DNA of 64,000 nucleotides from Tomocerus qinae (taxonomy: Eukaryota > Arthropoda > Collembola > Entomobryomorpha > Tomoceridae). The position numbers and the translations under genes are program-made. Each line of letters begins with the position of its first letter. Position 1 is the stretch's first letter. The stretch is from NCBI GenBank assembly GCA_020055645.1, contig CM034546.1:10974001-11038000 (forward strand), in the 5' to 3' direction. Positions 21,690-33,200 of this stretch are shown in pieces. The notes beneath the pieces are model-generated. The model did no database searches, was not told where the DNA came from, and saw only the letters and a program-made list of their open reading frames with translations.

Positions 21690-21910
21690 AAAGAATTAAA
21701 TGCTTAATTGTGACTTTTTGTAGTTCAGCTTTGAATTTGTCGTAAATAATTCACACTGTAAACACACGTGTATATAACCTACGGACTAAATAGAAAGGTC
21801 GTTATAAAACATTAAAGCCCCGTTCTCTAGTTTAAACTGACTGACAGTGACATTAGTTTGGCAATTTAGAATGGAAACACAGCAATGTTTATCAAACTAT
21901 GAGAAATGAT
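21690..21910 (+). repeat. dispersed repeat R2, copy 2
   Basis: Matches 8745-8955 (see that entry). It sits just outside the 5' end of the LINE, preceded by part of the R1 head, so the LINE may have landed in an R1/R2 cluster. Confidence 0.5.
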
Positions 21911-23402
21911 AGTAAGTAATCAAATTTTTTAAATGTTTACATTGTAAATTGATATCGTTCGACAATAATTTTAATTTGATACAAGTATTACTTTTTTAAC
22001 ATTCAACAACCATGTTAAAACATAATTTTACTGAAGGTTGGGTTTTGATAATATGAATTACGTAAGCGTATTTAAATTCAATTCCCTATTATGTTATTAA
22101 AGGCACCTTTCTACATTTATTTTACGAATATTGTGTAGGAATGGCATCACAAGAAACAACGACATAATCCTAAAATATTTGAGTTTAGTTATTGATTTTG
22201 CTATCCGCAATGCAGACTACGTTCGAATACAATTTTCGGAAGTAAAAAGCAAACTGCGTCAGCCGAAAACAACTCAATCTTGCTTTATGTATTCCTAAAT
22301 AATCCTGTGTCCTGTATTATGTACAAGACCAGCACAACACCAAACCATTAAATAAAACTGAGCATTGGCAGTATTGATATTTATCCACATGCAAGTCTTT
22401 CTCACTGTAGGTGTAGATTTGTGTTCACCAGTCAACCTTGTGGAACTTGTTCGTGAAAAGAAGGACCAACAACACACGAACTTATTCCTCATTGGTTGAA
22501 CTGCGTTGAGCTAAACAGAGAAATGTTTTTCTGTCTGCATAACAGTATACGGACTGTTCATATCTAAAGTTTTGCATTTAGGAATGTGAAGTTTTACAAC
22601 CATGTACTAAAGTTTTACAACTATGAGCTGTAGTTAATTATACTACCTTGGACTTAAGTTTTAAATTCATAAAATCTATTTATCAAATAAATGAAAGAGT
22701 AGTACATTATGGTAAAACGAATATTTGATTTACATTTAAATATATTTTTGTACTTACAAACTATCAAAGTAAACTTGTGGATACGAAATGAGAATTGAGG
22801 TGCATTACAGTTAACACAATTGAAGCAAACGGTAGCACAAATGGCCAGTTAGTAAAATCATTCAGAGAAAACGACAAACTAGCTTTCCGTGGTAGATTGA
22901 TTATGAGCATGATGGCTCTTATTGGGTAAGTGAGTAGGCAAAGGAAGTGTAAATTATACGCAAAAAGGTGGAATAGAAGAAATCAAACAACACGGACACA
23001 ATCCGGAAACCTGATGGTTAGAAATTATTATGACAACAGACGTAAGTTCATGGATGGTTCATGGTTGTAAGTTGTAAATCTGCAGAACTGTACCTAGTTG
23101 TAAAAATTCCCTCCCCTAAATGTAAAAATTTAGATGTGAAAATTTTAAGTATAACATCTCTGATGTTTCATTTTATTATACAATGTATACGTATGCCTTT
23201 ATTATTTATTTATTAGTCATCCCGACTCCTTCATGTCTGAAAAAATACGACGAGCATTCAATAATACTGAATATTTGATAACACCACCGTCATTTGTTTT
23301 TTCGCATTACATTTCTAGACGATTCTAATAAATATACTGCTAAAGTTTCTAATGCCTATAGAATGTATCACCAGGTGTTTGGCAATCATTATTTCAATTG
23401 CA
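21911..23402. other. upstream region of the damaged IR-like gene
   Basis: No gene is supported. Blocks at about 22450-22560 and 23210-23440 match the orphan region at 42465-42890 (shared words GAACTTATTCCT, GAGAAATGTTTTTCT, CCCGACTCCTTCATG and GAATATTTGATAACACCA). These are therefore conserved 5' flanks of a duplicated gene. Confidence 0.5.
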
Positions 23403-23409
23403 TATAAAA
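23403..23409 (+). promoter_or_regulatory. TATA box of the damaged IR-like gene
   Basis: TATAAAA lies 76 bases before the likely ATG (23485). The homologous spot near 42810 reads ATACAAA, so the orphan copy has lost the box. Confidence 0.4.
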
Positions 23410-23484
23410 CCAACGTGAGAACATTTTCCACTGTCCATTTAATTGTTAGATCTACAACTTTATTTATATGCATGTAAATCGAAC

Positions 23485-25482
23485 ATGGATTTGAAAACAT
23501 TTTACGATTTCTTTTCTTTAGTTTTGAATTTGATTTTTGTTAAGACTACCAAAGGTATCCCAAATTTATCATTTTACAAAAATTGCGAATTCAACCTGAT
23601 TGTATTTAATAATTCTGTTTGGACGACCAATTTTCTACTAGCCAATCAAAACACACAACCGTGGACAATTATTACTCCGAACAAAAAGCCTTCAATACTA
23701 TTAAAGAGAGATCCTACGAATCCACATGATTTGTCCAACAATGTGTGCAGTGTCAACATTCTTATGGAACCGGATGTCTGGATCAACGTATTAATATTTT
23801 CATACTTTGGACAGGAGACTAACCGACTTTCTTCTATATTCATAATTGTCCAAGACAGGAGCAAAGTTGAACCCAAGCATCAAGAGTGGGAATTTAACCT
23901 CAGGTTTGAATTGTCTTGTCCTCTTTTTATACTCTTCATCGATAATGCCACTCACTATTCAGTAAATACTGGACATCTATACAAACAAAGTAGATTCGTT
24001 GCAGATATAGAAATCAAGGGAGAGGATTGGGGAAAAGTTTAGTACTCTTTGAATGGAAATCTACAGGGCATGTTATTTGGGGGGATTCAACTTGATATTC
24101 CATTTGAACATGCTACTCCTTTGCCATTATGCAAAGATTCCGTCTATATTTCGATTAAAGAGGGCCACCGGATTTGTGGCAGTGAAAAAATAGCAATGGA
24201 AACAATGTCCGAAGCATTAAATTTCACTGCAATTTATGCACGACATCTCCAAATGTTAAGATCAGATCTACATTATGGAGTCATACAGCTATCGTCTGCA
24301 TATCACAACCTCTACTCTTACAAATGGGATAAACTGTCATTTATTGAATATTTTGTAGAGCAAATTCCCTACTACTGCGAGAAATCACCCAATTTCCACG
24401 ACGTCCCCCTATCGGTGTTGATTCAGAATACATTTGATCTTCCCTGCTGGCTCCTTATCTTCTCCCTCTTCCTACTCTCATTTTTCATTTTATCTTCCGG
24501 GTCGACGAATTACTCCTTGAATCTAAATTGGATTTTGATCTCCTTGGCAGCTGTTCTTTTAGATCAGGAAGTCCCCTATAACAGAAAAAGGAGTTTTCTA
24601 TTCTTGGTAGTAATAACCACGGGATTCGGAATTACTACCCTGTATGCATCGTGGATAACGAGCGAAATCATTGCCCCACCAGACAAAAAAATATTCAAGG
24701 ACTTCAAGGATCTCGTAGAAAATAATTACAAACTACTTCAACAGAAAGACATGCGAAACCAATTAAGTGAAAACCAAACCCATTTGTTCGGTAAGTATAA
24801 AATTTTGGAAAAGATCAATTCAAGTGTTTACATTTATGACTGGGAAACAGAAAAGCCAAATGATGGTGACTATATGCAGGACTATAATAAAATGCGGGTA
24901 ATGTTGGTCGCCAATCATTCCATGAAACTATTCGGCATCGGAGAAAAACGCATTTTACAATATTATGCACCGGGGCTGCCGAAATTATTAAACACTGTTG
25001 GACAGTGCTTGACGACTAAGGACGTTCTAACACACACAACGCCATACTTCTATAATTTTTACGGCTGCTTTCGCCACAATTTTTATGCCTATTTCCATCG
25101 ATTGAGCGAGAATGGACATTTAATACATTGGAAAGAGGAGGAGGATTATATTGAAATACTACCGGCTGAAAAGTCGGTTGCAAAAATGAAACATGAAGAA
25201 ACTCGGCCAATGGCAATTAACTTACAAATGAAAATTCACACGATTTTTATTTTGTTGGGATAGGGATATACAGCACTTGGATTTCTCGTATCATTTTGTG
25301 TTGAGCTCTTATGGGCTGAAGCAGCTCTTTCGTTTTCTTCTGCAAATTTGCTTCAAGGTTTGTGTATATTTAAGACAGTAATAAACAAATTGAAATATTT
25401 GGGGATCAGGACGGTTACATTCTTGCATCTCAAGATGCAATTTCTACAAATTCGTAGGTCAAATGTAGAAAGATTCCTTTAA
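23485..25482 (+). pseudogene. ionotropic-receptor-like gene with two in-frame TAG codons
   Basis: From the ATG at 23485 (MDLKTFYDFFSLVLNLIF gives a signal peptide) the frame can be read to TAA at 25480-25482, 665 codons, the same length as its intact relatives. Only two codons break it: TAG at 24040-24042, where the paralogues have tryptophan (VWYSLNG), and TAG at 25261-25263, inside the last membrane segment. There are no frameshifts, and the parts after each TAG keep every family feature: TM1 from CWLLIFSLFLLSF, LAAVLLDQEV, ITSEIIAPP and the last TM. It is closest to the gene at 14668. It is either a recent pseudogene or a gene read through at TAG. Insect IR genes with a functional read-through stop are known, so I do not call it dead with certainty. 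Confidence 0.75.
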
Positions 25483-25950
25483 TGAGCATCGTTATACAGG
25501 ATTAAATGAAAATTGCATTAACTTACTATCAAAACAGCTCATTTAGAGAAGTTTTTTAACTATGGTTGCTGAGTGTTGATGTAATATTGTAAGCGTTTCT
25601 GTATGTAACACCAAATTAAAATTAAATGCAAACATGCAATTTAAAAAACTCGATTACTTAAAGGTTAAAGCATTGTTTGATATATATAAAATTGTATTGC
25701 AGTGTTTGTAGGAAAAGCATTTCAACGTCAATATAGGGTTAGCCAAACTATAGACTGGTCTTAATCTGCTTTTCAAAGTAAAAAAATTCTTTTCTCGGAT
25801 GCAATAATATAAATAAGTTTGGCGGACGTTAATTGAGAACATTCAATTTCTATCAATGCCAAATAATGCCATTTGTGGTGAGAATTAAATAAAGTAAAAA
25901 ATAAATTGAAAATTTTCCTAGTTTAATAAATCTTTTTGGGTAAAGGTTTA
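25483..25950. other. intergenic sequence, no gene supported
   Basis: Downstream flank of the damaged IR-like gene. Nothing recognised. Confidence 0.4.
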
Positions 25951-27880
25951 TGGGGCTGTAGAAAAAGTCATTTTGTCAGTAAAAAGAAGTCATTTTGTCA
26001 TTATTCCAAGGAGCGGTAAATAAAGTCTTCGGGCAGTTCCGAAAAAAGTGCAAAAGGCAGTAGAACGAGTAACAATAGTAGTTACAAGACACTTTTGGTT
26101 TAGTCAAAATGAAATTAAATAAACCATGTACAAATGGATGCAAAAAAGTAGCGAAAATAGAGTAAAACAGTGTCTATTTTTAGTTTAAGAGGAAGGGTTA
26201 CCAAGTAACTTGACCTGACCTCGACTATCAAATTAGCCCTAAACTTTTTTTGCCAAATTGGAAACTCCTCCGAGAATACTGGTCGTAGAAAGACAAGATT
26301 GGTCTCTAAATTCACAGAAAAACCGGGTTGAGGTCTGGTAATCAAATCTAATTCATATTCATCTCCAATTTCGAGATATTAAGGTTTTAATTTTAAATTC
26401 GCAACCTTTTTTGCCTTGTGGGGAAAAAGGTTCGGCTAAATCCTAGTATACCGACGCTCAACTAAATAGACCATAGCTCATTCGAAAGATCTCGTCGAGT
26501 ACATCACGAATATGGTATTGGTTTTTGGGGCAACCCCCCAAATAAGAAAGTTATGGTCGGTTAAAGTTGAAAATATGACTATTTCGATGCCTATATTTTT
26601 AGAAAACGAAGAGTTACAAGTTCTTTATGACATCGTTGTTTTGATCTTCATGGTGAATTTACTTGTAACTATGGCAACGTAGCTAATAACAACATGCAGG
26701 TTGGGTTTTGTAAAATTCTAAATTGCACCAACTTCTATGTTTAAAAAAAAAGCTAATTGTGACCACGTGCGTTCCAAGTTTAAAGGTTTGGTTTTGTAAA
26801 ATTCTAAATTGCACCAACTTCTATGTTTAAAAAAATGCTAATTGTGACCACGTTCCATGTTTAATTTTCATCAATATTAATTAGGTTTAGGCTTTAAAAA
26901 AATGATAATTGTGACCACGTCCCATGTTCGATTTTCATCAATTTTAATTAGGTTTAGGCTTTAAAAAATGCTAATTGTGACCACGTCCCATGTTCGATTT
27001 CCATCAATTTTAATTAGGTTTAGGTTTTAAAAAAATGCTAATTGTGACCACGTCCCATGTTCGATTTCCATCAATTTAAATTAGGTTAGGTTTTAAAAAA
27101 ATGCTAATTGTGACCACGTTCCATGTTTAATTTTCATCAATATTAATTAGGTTGAGGCTTTAAAAAAATGCTAATTGTGACCACGTCCCATGTTCGATTT
27201 CCATCAATTTTAATTAGGTTAGGTTTAAAAAAATGCTAATTGTGACCGCGTGCCCTTAACTAATTCAAAAATGATGAAAATTGAAGTTAGAACAATGAAA
27301 AAATTCAAAATAGAAGATAAAGTGTAATTTAGAATTTTACAAAACCAAACCTGCATGTTATTAGCTACGTTGCCATAGTTACAAGTAAATTCACCATGAA
27401 GATGAAAACAACGATGTCCTAAAGAACTTGTAACTCTTCGTTTTCTAAAAATATAGGCATCGAAATAGTCATATTTTCAACTTTAACCGACCATAACTTT
27501 CTTATTTGGGGGATTGCCCCAAAAACCAATACCATATTCGTGATGTACTCGACGAGATCTTTCGAATGAGCTATATATCGGTCTATTCCCTTGAGCGTCG
27601 GTATACTAGGAATGTTCCAAAGGTTCACATGATTTTGTGCTATATACATTACTATAATATCACTATGGATATTCATATTTTAGGCATTCATGTCACCAAT
27701 ATGTTCCATGCCCATTTCAGGAAATAGAATTCATGTCAGTATACTGCCGCCGTTATTACTGGTTCTACTGCCTTTCGTACTTTTTTGGTACTGCCCCGTA
27801 GACTTTATTTTACCACTCCTTGGACTAATGACAAAATGACATCTTTTTACTGACAAAATGACTTTTTCTACAGCCCCCCA
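25951..27880. mobile_element. foldback element with a minisatellite core
   Basis: The ends are inverted: TGGGGCTGTAGAAAAAGTCA on the left and, with two extra G:C pairs, its complement on the right. The outer arms (25951-26090 and 27740-27880) contain a repeated GTCATTTTGTCA word. A second, longer inverted pair lies inside (about 26460-26735 and 27330-27600, more than 90 percent by eye). The centre (about 26740-27250) is a tandem array of roughly 66-70 bp. No transposase frame is seen. About 1.93 kb; no clear target duplication. Confidence 0.75.
26740..27250 (+). repeat. tandem array of about 66-70-bp units, about eight copies
   Basis: Each unit has AATGCTAATTGTGACCACGT, then CCATGTTCGATTTCCATCAA and TTAATTAGGTTTAGG, with a run of A. 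Units differ by a few bases and small gaps. It forms the core of the foldback element. Confidence 0.8.
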
Positions 27881-27939
27881 TCCCCCATGTACACCATGCC
27901 ATTATTTTTATGTTTTCTTTTAAAATCCAAACCAATGGA

Positions 27940-28500
27940 TGTCTGGCAATTTAAATAAGGAAGTGGGGATTTTGCTTATAAATAGTTTTACGATTTTACT
28001 AAAGTTGTTTCTACCACCCATCGTCCTTTTTGGCATAAAAATGATAAGAAATTTCCAGTTACTCATTTTGGTTTCCAAAGTCTCATATTTAAATAATTGC
28101 GTCTGCGAAATATATTATTTTAGTATACACAGATCTTCAATGGGTGATACTGACGCTTAAGACTTCTTCTACAGCCTCATAAAACTTATATATATAAGAT
28201 TATATATATTATGCTGTTATATAAGCTATGTACACTATGTTTGCCGCTCATCCAATGTATGTCATACAATATTCATGTCATACACGTGTGTTTGAATAAG
28301 CACTTATGTGTCTTAGAGAACGTAATACTTTCTGCTGACGCCAGTTAGTCTTCCTCGATACTAATTTCTACTTTGTCCATCACTGCTAATACCAGAAGTA
28401 ACTCTATAATCTACATACACATACATAACACCTTTTGATATGGTCAGTATAACTTATTGGAGATAACTATTACACGAATGTTAAATACTAATATACACAT
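27940..28500 (+). repeat. duplicated flanking DNA of an IR-like gene (order B-A)
   Basis: 27970-28235 matches 42905-43180 and 28241-28495 matches 42220-42440, so the two blocks occur here in the reverse order from the other locus. Shared words include TCATATTTAAATAATTGCGT, CTTCTTCTACAGCCTCATAA, ACACGTGTGTTTGAATA and GCTGACGCCAGT. No receptor coding sequence accompanies them. Confidence 0.6.
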
Positions 28501-28715
28501 CAAAGTTTCAGAATGTATAGTCAGTCCAGTGTCCGTGTATTGCAGGTTTTATTTATTATTAATAGCTCGAACTTGTAATAGAGATAATAGAGAAAAGAGA
28601 TAATATGTTGAAATTAGCCCACGTTTCAAATTTGATTTTACCTATAATACAAAAAATGACTTAAAATACGAATTACTGTTTCTGCAATTTATGTACACTT
28701 TTAAGGGAAAATAGG

Positions 28716-29297
28716 AATTTGTATGGCACACACATGACTTTTGTATGGGAGAGCTAAAAATAGATAGTGTGACTTTGTATGGCGGTTTATGACTTTGTAT
28801 GGAACTTTATGACTTTGTATGGTAAGTTAATTTAACATTATATGTATATAATGTTACCTTTTTATTTGATTTTAGAATGCAATGTAGGCAATTATTACGC
28901 AAGGTCAATGTCAGTTAGGATATTTACTGGAACCTGGTAACAATTGGGTAGAAATGGTTATAAGTGAAACAAAATTGTCATCGTTATTGTTATTGAATGT
29001 CATTATCGTCAAAGTTTCCAGTTTCCAACTATCCATGCTTTATGCTTGGATATGCAGTTTCTACCTGGGCATTTTTATCATTCTAATATATATATATTCT
29101 TAGACTTAAATAAATTTACCAACCTGTGGTGATATATATCGTGCATCGGTATACTACGCATGTTTACATAAAACTATCACCATGCATAGTAATTATTTCC
29201 ATACAAAGTCATTAGGTAAATCATAACATACCATACAAAGTCACACTAAATGTCAAAAAATCCTCCATACAAAAGTCATGTGTGTACCATACAAATT
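28716..29297. mobile_element. foldback element with GACTTTGTATGG subrepeats
   Basis: Inverted arms of about 110-130 bp start AATTTGTATGG and contain ACACACATGACTTTTGTATGG-like words and two or three copies of TGACTTTGTATGG in each arm. The 0.3-kb interior carries a piece of the R1 head (about 29095-29130). No coding capacity. Confidence 0.65.
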
Positions 29298-29387
29298 AAT
29301 TGGCATTCCACTTTTAATACTTAACTATGTGTGCACTCTTTGCAGGCAAGTTGCCATACATAAATCATGTGTCTAATATAATAATCA

Positions 29388-30271
29388 ATGACTATGAGGT
29401 GATAAGGTGGGATGTGGTAGACAGCTATAAAATATTTGCTTGGGGCCACTGGCGGTCGGCTGATATGTCCCGGTCCCTGTCTGACTGTCCGCCAGATCGA
29501 GTTGCGGGCAGTGTTGAGTCATTCCGTCTCATGGTTCAGTACCCTTCACTAAGGCTTTTCGTGTAAGTAGGTACACTTAGTAAAGTCTTTCCGTGAGTCA
29601 GTGCAAGTAAGCCCTCACGGCCCAAGCGGTAGCATAGCTCTACTAATCAATAATAGTTGCCATGGTCTCCCCCAAACACAGACACACATGTTTCGACAAT
29701 TAACGCAAATTCCATATGTAGCAAGAAGAAAGTGAACGTGTAAATATAGTAAGAGTAACGTATTTGTATGCAATGCGATAAAATAAAACCTTCAATTTAG
29801 TATTTTGTTTTGATAGTCAATATTTGTTTGATGACAAAATAAGAACGCAAGGGTACAGTTGCGAAAACGTAGATACTGTTTTAAAACCCATATGAACTAA
29901 AACATAATGCCAAACTGAGCATGCTTCGACACATATTACACATTCCAGATGCATTGCAAAAACATGCTACGGTTCAAGTATACAAAAGGTAACTCATCGC
30001 GTCGTAATGACTACCTATTATTAAGTCAGCAGTAATCTAACATCTTTTTGTCCTTTAATATTTGTTGTTGTGCAAAATAGCAACTAAAGGATGCAGTTGA
30101 GCAAACGTATTAACATTTTCAAGATCTATTTCGAATTGAAGCCAACTCCAAGCAGCCCATTTTTCCGAATTTCTGGCTGAGATCTGGAGATCCAATCTTT
30201 GGAGCGCCTCAGGATTAAAATAGTATTTACGCTGGAACTAGGAAAAGATGTCGTTGACGTGTATCCGTGAT
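29388..30271 (-). repeat. 1.01-kb satellite unit, inverted copy (type B)
   Basis: This is the complement of the units that follow, joined to them head-to-head at about 30272 with loss of about 50 bp. It carries the type-B markers (CTCCAAAGATTGG, CAAATATTAAAGG), so the array begins B(inverted)-A-B. With the next copy it forms a potential hairpin with stems of over 800 bp. Confidence 0.85.
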
Positions 30272-33200
30272 TTCAATGCTACACAATGTAAATACTATTT
30301 TAATCCTGAGGCGCTCAAAGGTTGGATCTCCAGATGTCAGCCAGAAATTCGGAAAAATGGGCTGCTTGGAGTTGGCTTCAATTCGAAATAGATCTTGAAA
30401 ATGTTAATACGTTTGCTCAACTGCATCCTTTAGTTGCTATTTTGCACAACAACAAATTTTAAAGGACAAAAAGATGTTAGATTACTGCTGACTTAATAAT
30501 AGGTAGTCATTACGACGCGATGAGTTACCTTTTGTATACTTGAACCGTAGCATGTTTTTGCAATGCATCTGGAATGTGTAATATGTGTCGAAGCATGCTC
30601 AGTTTGGCATTATGTTGCATTTCATATGGGTTTTGAAACAGTATCTACGTTTTCGCAACTGTACCCTTGCGTTCTTATTTTGTCATCAAACAAATATTGA
30701 CTATCAAAACAAAATACTAAATTGAAGGTTTTATTTTATCGCATTGCATACAAATACGTTACTCTTACTATATTTACACGTTCACTTTCTTCTTGCTACA
30801 TATGGAATTTGCGTTAATTGTCGAAACATGTGTGTCTTAGTTAGGGGAGACCATGGCAACTATTATTGATTAGTAGAGCTATGCTACCGCTTGGGCCGTG
30901 AGGGCTTACTTGCACTGACTCACGGAAAGACTTTACTAAGTGTACCTACTTACACGAAAAGCCTTAGTGAAAGGTACTGAACCATGAGACGGAATGACTC
31001 AACACTGCCCGCAACTCGATCTGGCGGACAGTCAGACAGGGACCGGGACATATCAGCCGACCGCCAGTGGCCCCAAGCAAATATTTTATAGCTGTCTACC
31101 TCAACCCACCTTATCACCTCATAGTCATCCCATTGTCCTGACTTGTGCTAAGTAGAACACGTAGAACGTATACTGACCAACAGAACAATTCATAAACTAA
31201 AGACCAGTCATTGATAGATAATCATAATGTCACTAAGATGGGCCAATCAATGCTAATCACGGATACACGTCAACGACATCTTTTCCTAGTTCCAGCGTAA
31301 ATACTATTTTAAACCTGAGGCGCTCCAAAGATTGGATCTCCAGATCTCAGCCGAAAATTGGGAAAAATGGGCTGCTTGGAGTTGGGTTCAATTCGAAATA
31401 GATCTTGAAAATGTTAATACGTTTGCTCAACTGCATCCTTTAGTTGCTATATTGCACAACAACAAATATTAAAGGACAAAAAGATGTTAGATTACTGCTG
31501 ACTTAATAATAGGTAGTCATTACGACGCGATGAGTTACCTTTTGTATACTTGAACCGTAGCATGTTTTTGCAATGCATCTGGAATGTGTAATATGTGTCG
31601 AAGCATGCTCAGTTTGGCATTATGTTGCGTTTCATATGGGTTTTGAAACAGTATCTACGTTTTCGCAACTGTACCCTTGCGTTCTTATTTTGTCATCAAA
31701 CAAATATTGACTATCAAAACAAAATACTAAATTGAAGGTTTTATTTTATCGCATTGCATACAAATACGTTACTCTTACTATATTTACACGTTCACTTTCT
31801 TCTTGCTACATATGGAATTTGCGTTAATTGTCGAAACATGTGTGTCTTAGTTAGGGGGAGACCATGGCAACTATTATTGATTAGTAGAGCTATGCTACCG
31901 CTTGGGCCGTGAGGGCTTACTTGCACTGACTCACGGAAAGACTTTACTAAGTGTACCTACTTACACGAAAAGCCTTAGTGAAAGGTACTGAACCATGAGA
32001 CGGAATGACTCAACACTGCCCGCAACTCGATCTGGCGGACAGTCAGACAGGGACCGGGACATATCAGCCGACCGCCAGTGGCCCCAAGCAAATATTTTAT
32101 AGCTGTCTACCTCAACCCACCTTATCACCTCATAGTCATCCCATTGTCCTGACTTGTGCTAAGTAGAACTCGTAGAACGTATACTGACCAACAAAACAAT
32201 TCATAAACTAAAGACCAGTCATTGATAGATAATCATAATGTCACTAAGATGGGCCAATCAATGCTAATCACGGAAACACGTCAACGACATCTTTTCCTAG
32301 TTCCAGCGTAAATACTATTTTAATCCTGAGGCGCTCAAAGGTTGGATCTCCAGATGTCAGCCAGAAATTCGGAAAAATGGGCTGCTTGGAGTTGGCTTCA
32401 ATTCGAAATAGATCTTGAAAATGTTAATACGTTTGCTCAACTGCATCCTTTAGTTGCTATTTTGCACAACAACAAATTTTAAAGGACAAAAAGATGTTAG
32501 ATTACTGGACTTAATAATAGGTAGTCATTACGACGCGATGAGTTACCTTTTGTATACTTGAACCGTAGCATGTTTTTGCAATGCATCTGGAATGTGTAAT
32601 ATGTGTCGAAGCATGCTCAGTTTGGCATTATGTTGCATTTCATATGGGTTTTGAAACAGTATCTACGTTTTCGCAACTGTACCCTTGCGTTCTTATTTTG
32701 TCATCAAACAAATATTGACTATCAAAACAAAATACTAAATTGAAGGTTTTATTTTATCGCATTGCATACAAATACGTTACTCTTACTATATTTACACGTT
32801 CACTTTCTTCTTGCTACATATGGAATTTGCGTTAATTGTCGAAACATGTGTGTCTTAGTTAGGGGAGACCATGGCAACTATTATTGATTAGTAGAGCTAT
32901 GCTACCGCTTGGGCCGTGAGGGCTTACTTGCACTGCTTCACGGAAAGACTTTACTAAGTGTACCTACTTACACGAAAAGCCTTAGTGAAGGGTACTGAAC
33001 CATGAGACGGAATGACTCAACACTGCCCGCAACTCGATCTGGCGGACAGTCAGACAGGGACCGGGACATATCAGCCGACCGCCAGTGGCCCCAAGCAAAT
33101 ATTTTATAGCTGTCTACCTCAACCCACCTTATCACCTCATAGTCATCCCATTGTCCTGACTTGTGCTAAGTAGAACTCGTAGAACGTATACTGACCAACA

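Noticed and set aside
29388-31130. LTR element or provirus with long repeats
   Set aside because: The repeats are inverted or in tandem with no coding region between them, and there is no primer site or polyprotein.
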